Below, piece by piece: positions 1-6,778 of a stretch of DNA of 6,791 nucleotides. Under the pieces are notes generated by a model. The model was not told the DNA's origin. It saw only the letters and a list, made by a program, of their open reading frames with translations, and searched no databases. The stretch spans positions 1-6,791 of the forward strand of contig JAUSPL010000306.1 in assembly GCA_030656535.1 (NCBI GenBank). The letters are read 5' to 3'. The stretch's first letter is position 1. Every line of letters begins with the position of its first letter. Both the position numbers and the translations under genes were made by a program. The DNA is from Gemmobacter sp. Lineage in GTDB: Bacteria > Pseudomonadota > Alphaproteobacteria > Rhodobacterales > Rhodobacteraceae.

Positions 1-57
1 GGCCTTGGACAGCAGTGCGCCAATGGTAATGATCTGCCCCACCTTGTCGCGGCCGTA
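1..57 (-). pseudogene. dnaE: Continuation of the dnaE frame beyond the in-frame stop
   Basis: Directly after the TAA, in the same frame, positions 57-1 encode 19 residues, YGRDKVGQIITIGALLSKA. This is the conserved DnaE palm segment that aligns with E. coli YGRDAVSQIITFGTMAAKA. There is no frameshift and no gap, so the stop is a simple nonsense codon inside an otherwise continuous gene. The gene runs off the window edge, so whether the rest of dnaE is intact cannot be seen here. The isoleucine in QIITIG replaces a phenylalanine that I expect to be nearly invariant. Confidence 0.8.
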
Positions 58-1326
58 TTACTTTTGAACGTATTGAAAGACCTCCTCGCGGCGATCCATG
101 CAAAAGTCGTTGTCAAAGTCTGGTATGCTGACCCGTTCGGGGTTCAGAAAGCGTTCGAACAGCAGCGCATAGCGCAGTGGATCCAGATCGGTGATCGTCA
201 GCGCATAGGCCACCAGCGACCCCGCCCCCGAACCACGGCCCGGCCCGACCGGGATGCCCTGATCCTTGGCCCATTTGATGAAATCGGCCACGATCAGGAA
301 GTACCCCGGAAAGCCCATCTTTTCGATGATGCCGATCTCGAACTGCAACCGCGCCTCATACTCGGCCACTGGCGCGGCGTGAGGGATCACGGCCAGCCGC
401 GCCCGCAGACCTTCCCATGCCTGACGACGCAATTCCTCGACCTCGTCGTCGGCGAACTTGGGCAGGATCGGCGGGCGTTTCCTGGCCTTGAACGCACAGC
501 GACGGGCGATTTCGACCGTGTTGTCCAGGGCCTCGGGCAGGTCGGCAAACAACGCGCACATCTCGGATTCGGATTTGAAATAGTGGTGCGCGGTCAGGCG
601 GCGGCGGGGCTGGCTTTGGTCAACATAGGCCCCCTCGGCGATGCAGATCAGCGCATCATGCGCCTCGTACATCTTGGGTTTCGGGAAATAGACATCATTC
701 GTTGCGACCAGAGGCAGGCCCTTGGCATAGGCCATTTCGACAAACCCGCGTTCGGTCGCGCGCTCGGCTTCGGTGAAGCGTCCATCCTCGCCGGGGTGGC
801 GCTGCAATTCCACGTACGTCCTGTCCGGGTATATTCCTGCCAGCCGGTCCATCAAAGCGTCAGCGCGCGGACCCTGCCCGGCCTGCAAGAACCGCCCCAC
901 CGGCCCCTCTGCCCCGCCGGTCAGGCAAATCAGCCCACCCGCATAGGCTGCCAGATCATCAAGCCCGACCTGCGGCACCTCTGCGCTTTCGCGCAAGTAG
1001 AGGCAGGAATTCAGCTTCATCAGGTTCATGTAGCCCGGCTCGTCTTGCGCCAACAAGACGATCGGCGCAGGGGCACGGGGTCGCTCGCCCGGCTGCGCGG
1101 GGTCAAAGCGCACAGATATCTGGCACCCGATGATCGGTTGCACCCCTGCCCCGGCAGCCGTCACCGAAAACTCCAGCGCGGCGAACAGGTTGTTGGTGTC
1201 GGTCACCGCCACGGCCGGCATTTTTGCCGCCGCCGTCAGTTTGACCAGCGTTTTCAGCGGAACCGCACCTTCCAGAAGGGAGTATTCGGTATGGGTGCGC
1301 AAGTGTATGAATCGGGGATGTGCCAT
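58..1326 (-). CDS. dnaE: DNA polymerase III subunit alpha (DnaE), 5' portion ending at a premature in-frame TAA
   Basis: This is the N-terminal 422 residues of the replicative DNA polymerase III alpha subunit, which is normally about 1150-1180 aa. The start is the ATG at 1326 (MAHPRFIHLR), which matches where the family begins; the frame stays open further upstream but that extension does not resemble DnaE. The PHP domain occupies roughly residues 5-280, with the HTEYSLLEGA motif at 12-21 and DTNNLF at 43-48. The polymerase palm begins with GPGRGSGAGSLVAYAL at 361-376 and PDFDNDFC at 402-409, where D405 and D407 correspond to E. coli catalytic D401 and D403. The reading frame then hits TAA at 60-58, before the third catalytic aspartate (E. 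coli D555), the fingers and the beta-binding region. As written the product could not polymerise DNA. Either the base call is wrong, or this is a broken or extra copy. The family assignment is very firm; the intactness is not. Confidence 0.93.
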   Translation of the reverse strand: MAHPRFIHLRTHTEYSLLEGAVPLKTLVKLTAAAKMPAVAVTDTNNLFAALEFSVTAAGAGVQPIIGCQISVRFDPAQPGERPRAPAPIVLLAQDEPGYMNLMKLNSCLYLRESAEVPQVGLDDLAAYAGGLICLTGGAEGPVGRFLQAGQGPRADALMDRLAGIYPDRTYVELQRHPGEDGRFTEAERATERGFVEMAYAKGLPLVATNDVYFPKPKMYEAHDALICIAEGAYVDQSQPRRRLTAHHYFKSESEMCALFADLPEALDNTVEIARRCAFKARKRPPILPKFADDEVEELRRQAWEGLRARLAVIPHAAPVAEYEARLQFEIGIIEKMGFPGYFLIVADFIKWAKDQGIPVGPGRGSGAGSLVAYALTITDLDPLRYALLFERFLNPERVSIPDFDNDFCMDRREEVFQYVQK

Positions 1327-1332
1327 GGCGCC

Positions 1333-1362
1333 AACATAGGCAAGATGACGCGGAAAGGCCAA
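1333..1362 (-). promoter_or_regulatory. Putative dnaE promoter abutting the start codon
   Basis: Read on the minus strand, TTGGCC (1362-1357) and TATGTT (1338-1333) are separated by 18 nt and resemble sigma-70 -35 and -10 boxes. The -10 ends only 6 nt before the dnaE ATG at 1326, so transcription would start at or next to the start codon and the mRNA would be leaderless. No Shine-Dalgarno-like sequence precedes the ATG, which agrees with that reading. The boxes are partial matches, so this is a candidate only. Confidence 0.4.
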
Positions 1363-1370
1363 TACCGGAC

Positions 1371-1399
1371 TTGACCCTTCGGGCACCATGCGCTTGAAT
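1371..1399 (+). promoter_or_regulatory. Putative sigma-70-type promoter of the SRPBCC gene
   Basis: TTGACC at 1371-1376 matches the -35 consensus at 5 of 6 positions. TTGAAT at 1394-1399 matches the -10 consensus at 4 of 6. The spacer is exactly 17 nt. Transcription would begin near 1406, giving a leader of about 30 nt before the ATG at 1436. The upstream in-frame ATG at 1388 would then lie inside the promoter, which argues against it as a start. Confidence 0.5.
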
Positions 1400-1435
1400 C
1401 TGGCCAGACGCTTTGGCGCTGCGAAGGGGTTGACC

Positions 1436-1900
1436 ATGACCATAGACACGTCCCGTGACCTTGTTTTGACCCGGCACCTGCCTGCCACCCCGATGGCCAT
1501 CTGGCGCTGTTGGACAGAGCCCGCCTTGCTCAAACGCTTTTTCGCCCCCGCGCCGGGAATAACGGTGGACGCCGTGATCGACCCGACACCGGGCGGGCGG
1601 TTCTACACCTTGATGCGGTTCGAGGAATACGGCGACATCGATGGCGAGGGCTGCATCCTTTTGGCAGACCCCGGTCGTCGGCTGGTCTGGACCGACGCGT
1701 TGTCAGCAGGGTTCCGTCCAAACCCGACCGCATTCTTTACCGCCGATCTGACCTTTGCCGCTCGGGACGGGGGCTGCGACTATACTGTGGTCGCCCGCCA
1801 TGCCGACGTGCAAGCGGCGCAGAAACACGCCGACATGGGATTTCAGTCCGGTTGGGGTCAGGTCGCCGATCAGTTGGGGGCGCTTGCGGCGACGTTGTGA
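1436..1900 (+). CDS. SRPBCC / AHSA1-like (activator of Hsp90 ATPase homologue) domain protein
   Basis: This is a 154-aa single-domain protein of the SRPBCC (START/Bet v 1-like) superfamily, closest to the bacterial AHSA1/Aha1-C-terminal group. These fold as a small helix-grip barrel with a hydrophobic cavity, probably cytoplasmic; the ligand and function are unknown in most bacterial members. Family marks are RxLPATPxxIWRCWTEP at residues 13-29, FFAPAP at 35-40, DPTPGGRFYTLMR at 49-61, VWTDALSAGFRP at 84-95 and the C-terminal HADMGFQSGWGQVADQL at 131-147. The length is normal for the family, and there is no signal peptide or membrane segment. The start at 1436 is chosen because AAGGGG at 1424-1429 lies 6 nt before it and a promoter lies upstream; ATG 1388 would add 16 unconserved residues. 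It is transcribed divergently from dnaE. It could ride with the xdh genes, but the 201-nt gap and its own promoter suggest it is separate. Confidence 0.88.
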   Translation: MTIDTSRDLVLTRHLPATPMAIWRCWTEPALLKRFFAPAPGITVDAVIDPTPGGRFYTLMRFEEYGDIDGEGCILLADPGRRLVWTDALSAGFRPNPTAFFTADLTFAARDGGCDYTVVARHADVQAAQKHADMGFQSGWGQVADQLGALAATL

Positions 1901-2101
1901 ACCAGCCAGTGACCATTTCCCGGGCATTCGCTGGTTATCCGGGCAAGATTGAAACAGTTTCAGGAAATACCCGCCAATCAATGCTTGCCAAACTGCGGCC
2001 ATCTGACGTTTGCTGATCCAAAGAGGTGTGCACGGCTTTACGCCGCATCGGGTCGGGCACGAAACCTCGGGATCAGGGATGTACCGCGGCGGATAATGAA
2101 T
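1901..2101 (+). other. Intergenic region upstream of the xdh operon
   Basis: These 201 bases hold no convincing gene. The xdhA frame stays open back to an ATG at 1949, but the extra 51 residues look nothing like a molybdenum hydroxylase N-terminus. The main structural element is a perfect palindrome at 1950-1962, listed separately. AACCAGC at 1900-1906 can pair with GCTGGTT at 1930-1936 across a 23-nt loop, and a CCGGGCA motif appears at 1920-1926 and again at 1939-1945. No T-tract follows either, so I do not call a terminator. A promoter for xdhA is expected here, but I find no strong -35/-10 pair. Confidence 0.5.
1950..1962. promoter_or_regulatory. Perfect 13-bp palindrome, candidate operator of the xdh operon
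   Basis: TGAAACAGTTTCA is two 6-bp half-sites, TGAAAC and GTTTCA, around one central base. It lies about 140 nt before the xdhA start in the only long non-coding gap. The left arm overlaps TTGAAA (1949-1954), a possible -35 box, although no good -10 follows at 16-18 nt. Size and symmetry fit a binding site for a dimeric regulator such as the GntR, LysR, TetR or LacI families. I do not recognise it as the known site of a purine regulator, and the regulator gene is not in this window. Confidence 0.35.
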
Positions 2102-3520
2102 ATGACAGAACTCGCGTTTCTCTTGAACGGAACGCCGGTGCGCCTTGGGGCGGTTTCGCCCGTGCGCACTTTGCTGGACTTCCTGCGCGAAGACCGCGGT
2201 TTGACCGGCACCAAAGAAGGCTGCAATGAGGGTGACTGCGGCGCCTGCACCGTGATGGTGACAGATGCGCACGGCACCCGTGCCTTGAACGCCTGCATCC
2301 TGTTTTTGCCCCAGCTGCACGGCAAGGCGGTGCGGACGGTCGAAGGCATCAGTGGCCCCGGCGGCGACCTGCACACGGTTCAGCAGGCGATGATCGACCA
2401 CCACGGCAGCCAATGTGGGTTCTGCACCCCCGGATTTGTGGTCGCCATGGCGGTCAACCACCTGAACGGTGTGACCGACCATGACACCGCCCTTGCGGGC
2501 AACCTGTGCCGCTGCACCGGCTATGCCCCGATCATCCGGGCCGCGACAGCCGCAGAATCTGCCCCGGTGCCCCAGTGGATGCGCGACGATCATCGTGACA
2601 CCCTGCCCCGGACACCCACATCGACGCCGCCAGAGGATGCAGACCTTGCCTTTGCGGGCATCCCCGATGCGGTCCGCCCACAGACGGGTGATGCACTGGC
2701 GCAGTGGTACCTTGCCAATCCCGAAGGGCGCCTGATTGCAGGGGCGACCGACATCGGGCTTTGGGTGACCAAGGGGTTGCGCGACCTTGGTCCGGTGGCC
2801 TTTATCGCCGGGATCGAGGATCTGCGCGGCGTCACGGTGACCGATTCCGGCATCCGCATTGGTGCGAACACCACCCTTGCCGAACTGGGCCCGGAAATCG
2901 CCCCCTATCACCCCGACTTTGCCGAACTGATCCGCCGCTATGGGTCGGCCCAGGTGCGCAATGCAGCGACCATCGGCGGCAATATTGCCAACGGTTCACC
3001 CATTGGCGACAGCCCGCCCGCCTTGATCGCGCTTGGCGCGATGCTCCATCTGCGGCGTGGCGACACCCGGCGCGATATCTTGTTGGAGGATTTCTATCTG
3101 TCCTATGGCAAGCAAGACCGCCAACCCGGTGAATTCGTCGAGGCTGTGACCATTCCGCGCCAGACCGACCGGCTGCGTTGCTACAAGTTGTCAAAGCGCT
3201 TTGATCAGGACATCTCGGCGGTCTGCGGATGTTTCAGCATCACCGTAGATGCCGGCACCGTCGCCTCGGCGCGGATTGCCTTTGGCGGCATGGCGGGCAC
3301 CCCCAAACGCGCGGCTGCGGTCGAGGCCGCACTGATCGGCAACCCTTGGGACGCCGAAACGGTGGCCAGCGCGCTGGATGCCTACGCGTCGGATTTCGCC
3401 CCCCTGTCGGATATGCGGGCATCGGCCGCCTACCGGATGGAGGCCGCGCGCGGCATGCTGATGCGCTATCTGCTTGAGGATCTGGGTGCCCAGATCCGCG
3501 TGCTGGAGGTCAAGGCATGA
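2102..3520 (+). CDS. xdhA: Xanthine dehydrogenase small subunit XdhA (2x[2Fe-2S] + FAD)
   Basis: This is the electron-transfer subunit of xanthine dehydrogenase. It passes electrons from the molybdenum site through two [2Fe-2S] clusters to FAD and NAD+. It has 472 aa; the R. capsulatus homologue is about 462. The plant-type ferredoxin domain (about residues 4-75) has C41, C46, C49 and C65. The helical second-cluster domain has C105, C108, C136 and C138 in QCGFCTPG and NLCRCTGY. An Asp/Pro-rich linker (about 160-185) leads to the FAD-binding domain (about 195-345), with LIAGATDIGLWV at 211-222 and the pyrophosphate-binding IGGNIANGSPIGDSPP at 291-306. The CO_deh_flav_C domain, with YKLSKRFDQDISAV at 361-374, follows to the end. 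Two ATGs are possible, 2096 and 2102. I prefer 2102 because the weak GGCGGA at 2088-2093 is 8 nt away, but only 2 nt from 2096. The gene overlaps xdhB by 4 nt (ATGA). All eight cluster cysteines are present, so it looks functional. Confidence 0.96.
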   Translation: MTELAFLLNGTPVRLGAVSPVRTLLDFLREDRGLTGTKEGCNEGDCGACTVMVTDAHGTRALNACILFLPQLHGKAVRTVEGISGPGGDLHTVQQAMIDHHGSQCGFCTPGFVVAMAVNHLNGVTDHDTALAGNLCRCTGYAPIIRAATAAESAPVPQWMRDDHRDTLPRTPTSTPPEDADLAFAGIPDAVRPQTGDALAQWYLANPEGRLIAGATDIGLWVTKGLRDLGPVAFIAGIEDLRGVTVTDSGIRIGANTTLAELGPEIAPYHPDFAELIRRYGSAQVRNAATIGGNIANGSPIGDSPPALIALGAMLHLRRGDTRRDILLEDFYLSYGKQDRQPGEFVEAVTIPRQTDRLRCYKLSKRFDQDISAVCGCFSITVDAGTVASARIAFGGMAGTPKRAAAVEAALIGNPWDAETVASALDAYASDFAPLSDMRASAAYRMEAARGMLMRYLLEDLGAQIRVLEVKA

Positions 3521-5847
3521 CCGTTTCATCCCCCTTGCCCCACGACAGCGGCCCGCTGCATGTCACCGGACAGGCGCGCTATGTCGACGACCTGCCGCTG
3601 CCGGCCAACACAGGCCATCTGGCCTTTGGTCTGTCCACCGTCGCCCATGCCGAGATCACCGCAATGGACCTGTCAGCGGTGCGTGCAGCCCCCGGGGTGA
3701 TTGCCGTGCTGACAGCAGGTGACCTGCCGTTTTCCGGCGATGTGTCGCCCTCGGCCCATGACGAGCCGCTTCTGGCCGAGGGGGTCGTGCATTATGTCGG
3801 TCAGGCGGTGTTTCTGGTGGTCGCCGAAAGCCACCTGGCCGCGCGCAAGGCTGCCAAGCTGGGCAAGATTACCTATGCTGATCGCCCGGCGATCCTGACG
3901 GTCGACGACGCGCTGGCAGCGCGCAGCTATTTCGAACGTGGCCCGGTCACATGGGCACGCGGCGATGCGGGGGCGGCGATTGACGCGTCGCCCCTGCAGA
4001 TCAAGGGGCGGCTGGAACTTGGCGGGCAGGAACATTTCTATCTGGAGGGTCAGGCCGCATTGGCAATGCCGGGCGAGGCAGGTGACATGCACGTCATATC
4101 CTCGACCCAGCATCCCACCGAGATTCAACACAAGGTGGCCGAATCCCTGGGCGTGCCCATGCATGCGGTGCGGGTAGAATGCCGCCGGATGGGTGGCGGC
4201 TTTGGCGGAAAGGAAAGCCAGGGCAATGCCTTGGCGGTCGCCTGCGCGGTGGCGGCGCGGGCGCTGGGGCGCACCTGCAAGATGCGCTATGACCGTGACG
4301 ACGACATGATGATCACCGGCAAACGGCACGAATTCCGCATCGACTATCGCGCCGGGTTCGACGCCTCTGGCCGGATCCTGGGGGTCGAGTTCACACACTA
4401 TACCCGTGCGGGATGGTCGATGGACCTGACGCTTCCGGTCGCCGACCGCGCCATGTTGCACGCCGACAACGCCTATTTCATCCCGGCTATGCGGATCGAA
4501 AGCCACCGTTTGCGCACCAACACCCAGTCGGCCACGGCGTTTCGCGGCTTTGGTGGACCCCAGGGCATGGTCGGCATCGAACGGGTGATGGACCACATCG
4601 CGCATCACCTTGGACTGGAGCCTCTGGCTGTGCGGCGGGCGAATTTCTATACGCCCCCGGCGGACACTCCGGACCAGACCAAGGGGGACATCGTGCCGCC
4701 CCAGACCACCCATTACGGCCAAGAGGTACGCGATTTCATCTTGCATGATCTTGTCGCACAACTGGAGGAGTCCTCAGACTACGCCGCGCGCAAGGCCGCC
4801 GTCGCGGACTGGAACGCACGCCACCCGGTTCTGAAAAAGGGCATCGCGCTGACCCCGGTCAAGTTCGGGATTTCCTTCACGCTGACCCACCTCAATCAGG
4901 CCGGCGCCTTGGTGCATGTCTATCAAGACGGCTCGATCCACCTGAACCACGGTGGAACCGAGATGGGGCAAGGCCTGTTTCAAAAGGTTGCGCAGGTCGC
5001 CGCGTCAGAGTTCGGGGTGGATACTGCGGCTGTGCGGATCACCGCGACCGACACGGCCAAGGTGCCAAACACCTCTGCCACCGCGGCATCGTCCGGGTCG
5101 GACCTGAACGGAATGGCGGTGCAGGCCGCCTGTGCCGAAATCCGGGGCCGGATCGCAGGCCATCTGGCCCAATTGCATCAGGTTGCCCCGGCCGACGTGG
5201 TGTTTGCGGGGGGCCGCGTCCGTGCGGGGGCCGCGGACTACCCGTTTGCCGAGGTCGCGACGCTGGCGTGGCAGGCACGCATCAGCCTGTCGGCCACAGG
5301 ATTCTACAAGACCCCCGGTCTGGAATGGGACCGGGCTGCGGGGCGCGGGCGACCGTTCCTGTACTTTGCCTATGGGGCAGCGGTGACCGAGGTGGTGATC
5401 GACACGCTGACCGGCGAAAACCGGATTCTGCGGACCGATATCTTGCATGACGCCGGTGCCTCGCTGAACCCTGCGCTGGATATCGGGCAGATCGAGGGCG
5501 GCTATGTCCAGGGCGCCGGGTGGTTGACCACCGAAGAACTGGTTTGGGACGACAAGGGGCGGCTGCGCACCCATGCGCCCTCGACCTACAAGATACCCGC
5601 AACCGGCGACCGGCCAAGGATCTTCAACGTGGCGCTCTGGCAAGGTGCCAACCGCGAGGAAACCATCTATCGGTCCAAGGCTGTGGGCGAGCCTCCGTTC
5701 ATGCTGGCGATCTCTGCGCTGATGGCGCTGTCGGACGCTGTGGCCGCCTCGGGCGACGGATCGGTATACCCCTCCCTGGATGGGCCTGCGACGGCCGAAC
5801 GCGTGCTGATGGCAGTCCGGCGCCAGCAGGTGGCACGCGATGTTTGA
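3517..5847 (+). CDS. xdhB: Xanthine dehydrogenase large subunit XdhB (molybdenum cofactor-binding, catalytic)
   Basis: This is the catalytic subunit that hydroxylates hypoxanthine to xanthine and xanthine to urate at a sulfurated Mo centre. It is cytoplasmic and pairs with XdhA as an (AB)2 enzyme. At 776 aa it matches R. capsulatus XdhB (777). The aldehyde oxidase/xanthine dehydrogenase a/b hammerhead is at about 15-125, followed by the two Mo-cofactor domains. Residues placed by homology to the bovine and R. capsulatus enzymes are: Q198 near the Mo oxo ligand, E233 in GGGFGGKES (bovine E802), R311 in DRAMLH (bovine R880), F345 in FRGFGGPQ and F454 in KFGISFT (bovine F914/F1009 substrate sandwich), GGTEMGQG at 479-486, and the base E725 in KAVGEPPF (bovine E1261). 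The E233/R311 pair points to purines rather than aldehydes. The start at 3517 has GGAGG at 3505-3509, 7 nt upstream, and overlaps the xdhA stop, suggesting translational coupling. Confidence 0.97.
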   Translation: MTVSSPLPHDSGPLHVTGQARYVDDLPLPANTGHLAFGLSTVAHAEITAMDLSAVRAAPGVIAVLTAGDLPFSGDVSPSAHDEPLLAEGVVHYVGQAVFLVVAESHLAARKAAKLGKITYADRPAILTVDDALAARSYFERGPVTWARGDAGAAIDASPLQIKGRLELGGQEHFYLEGQAALAMPGEAGDMHVISSTQHPTEIQHKVAESLGVPMHAVRVECRRMGGGFGGKESQGNALAVACAVAARALGRTCKMRYDRDDDMMITGKRHEFRIDYRAGFDASGRILGVEFTHYTRAGWSMDLTLPVADRAMLHADNAYFIPAMRIESHRLRTNTQSATAFRGFGGPQGMVGIERVMDHIAHHLGLEPLAVRRANFYTPPADTPDQTKGDIVPPQTTHYGQEVRDFILHDLVAQLEESSDYAARKAAVADWNARHPVLKKGIALTPVKFGISFTLTHLNQAGALVHVYQDGSIHLNHGGTEMGQGLFQKVAQVAASEFGVDTAAVRITATDTAKVPNTSATAASSGSDLNGMAVQAACAEIRGRIAGHLAQLHQVAPADVVFAGGRVRAGAADYPFAEVATLAWQARISLSATGFYKTPGLEWDRAAGRGRPFLYFAYGAAVTEVVIDTLTGENRILRTDILHDAGASLNPALDIGQIEGGYVQGAGWLTTEELVWDDKGRLRTHAPSTYKIPATGDRPRIFNVALWQGANREETIYRSKAVGEPPFMLAISALMALSDAVAASGDGSVYPSLDGPATAERVLMAVRRQQVARDV

Positions 5848-6778
5848 CCGGAACGCGGTGGCGCAGGCGGTGGCGCGGCGCGGCGCGGTCGCGCGGGTCG
5901 TGATCGCGGCCGTGGCCGGGTCATCCCCCCGCGAGGCTGGTGCCTCGATGCTGGTCTGGGCTGACGGACAATCCGGTACCATCGGCGGCGGCGCGCTGGA
6001 ATGGCAGGCCGCACAGACGGCGCGGGCAATGCTGTCAGCCGGTGGCGCACGGGTGGACAGGGTCGCACTGGGGCCCAACATCGGCCAATGCTGCGGCGGG
6101 GCTGTGGTGCTGGTGTCCGAGGTCTGGGACGCCGCGCGGCTGGCGGCCTGGCTGCCCCAGGATGGCCTGATGGCACGGGCGCTCGGCGATGCGGCAATGC
6201 CGTTGCAGGTCGCGCGGATCATCGCACGGGCGCGGGATCGGGGCGTGGTTCCCACGGTCACGCTGACCGACGGTTGGTTGGTCGAACCCGTCGCGACCTT
6301 GCGCCGCGATCTGTGGATCTGGGGCGCGGGACATGTCGGGCGGGCGATTGTCGCGGTATTGGCGCCGCTGCCCGACCTGGCGATGACGTGGGTCGATACA
6401 GCGGCGGATCGCTTTCCCTACGTGGTTGAGGACGGTGTGACCCAAAGGCTGGCCCCCGACCCCGGCACAATCGTCACCGAGGCCCCGCAGGATGCCGCGC
6501 ATCTGATCCTGACCTATTCACACGCGCTGGATCTGGACCTGTGCCACCGGCTGCTGACCCACGGTTTCGCGCACTGCGGGCTGATCGGGTCGACCACGAA
6601 ATGGGCACGGTTCCGCAACCGTCTGGCAGCGCTTGGTCATCGGCCAGAGGCAATCGCCCGTATCGACTGCCCGATTGGCGACCCCGCCTTTGGAAAGCAT
6701 CCACAGGCCATTGCCATCGGCGTTGCAGCATCTGTCATGTCGCACTCACACAGCCGGAAACAGGAGAAACGGGCATGA
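5840..6778 (+). CDS. xdhC: Xanthine dehydrogenase accessory protein XdhC (molybdenum cofactor sulfuration/insertion chaperone)
   Basis: XdhC binds molybdenum cofactor, promotes replacement of an oxo by a sulfido ligand through a cysteine desulfurase (NifS4 in R. capsulatus), and hands the cofactor to XdhB. It is not part of the finished enzyme. The 312-aa protein has the N-terminal XdhC/CoxI domain with GSSPREAGASMLV at 27-39, GTIGGGALEW at 46-55 and LGPNIGQCCGG at 77-87, including the C84-C85 pair. It also has the C-terminal XdhC Rossmann domain with LWIWGAGHVGRAI at 158-170, YSHALDLDLCHRLL at 226-239, IGSTTKWARFRNRL at 249-262 and the CPIG motif at 277-280. The start at 5840 overlaps the end of xdhB by 8 nt, in another frame; a GCAGGTGG stretch at 5827-5834 can serve as ribosome binding site. 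The last dozen residues (polar, SHSHSRKQEKRA) look unconserved and span the ribosome binding site of the next gene. No defect is seen. Confidence 0.95.
   Translation: MFDRNAVAQAVARRGAVARVVIAAVAGSSPREAGASMLVWADGQSGTIGGGALEWQAAQTARAMLSAGGARVDRVALGPNIGQCCGGAVVLVSEVWDAARLAAWLPQDGLMARALGDAAMPLQVARIIARARDRGVVPTVTLTDGWLVEPVATLRRDLWIWGAGHVGRAIVAVLAPLPDLAMTWVDTAADRFPYVVEDGVTQRLAPDPGTIVTEAPQDAAHLILTYSHALDLDLCHRLLTHGFAHCGLIGSTTKWARFRNRLAALGHRPEAIARIDCPIGDPAFGKHPQAIAIGVAASVMSHSHSRKQEKRA

Noticed and set aside
64..1374. 436-codon open frame on the plus strand opposite dnaE
   Set aside because: It is antisense to a clearly recognised DnaE frame, has no recognisable domain or good ribosome binding site, and its composition is what a GC-rich codon-biased gene gives on the opposite strand.
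1388..1435. Upstream in-frame ATG at 1388 as the start of the SRPBCC gene
   Set aside because: It falls between the -35 and -10 boxes of the candidate promoter, lacks a ribosome binding site, and adds residues not seen in the family.
1900..1945. Possible terminator after the SRPBCC gene (AACCAGC/GCTGGTT and CCCGG/CCGGG pairings)
   Set aside because: The loops are 15-23 nt, the stems are short and compete with each other, and no T-run follows, so it does not meet the form of an intrinsic terminator.
1949..2101. N-terminal extension of xdhA from ATG 1949
   Set aside because: The encoded 51 residues have no match to molybdenum hydroxylase N-termini, and the region contains the palindrome and normal intergenic features.
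1703..2911. 402-codon minus-strand open frame across the SRPBCC end, the gap and xdhA
   Set aside because: It crosses two real genes and an intergenic gap antisense, with no family resemblance. It is a shadow of high GC content.
3673..4761. 362-codon minus-strand open frame inside xdhB
   Set aside because: It lies antisense within a full-length, well-conserved xdhB; its His- and Arg-rich content is typical of antisense GC-rich frames.
5005..6261. 418-codon minus-strand open frame across xdhB and xdhC
   Set aside because: It is low-complexity (Ala, Arg, Pro, Ser), antisense to two confirmed genes, and has no domain.
2102..6778. Possibility that the xdh genes encode an aldehyde oxidase, CO dehydrogenase or isoquinoline oxidoreductase
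   Set aside because: Fused Fe-S/FAD subunit plus a 776-aa Mo subunit, the E233/R311 purine-binding pair and a linked XdhC all fit xanthine dehydrogenase; CO dehydrogenase has separate Fe-S and FAD subunits.
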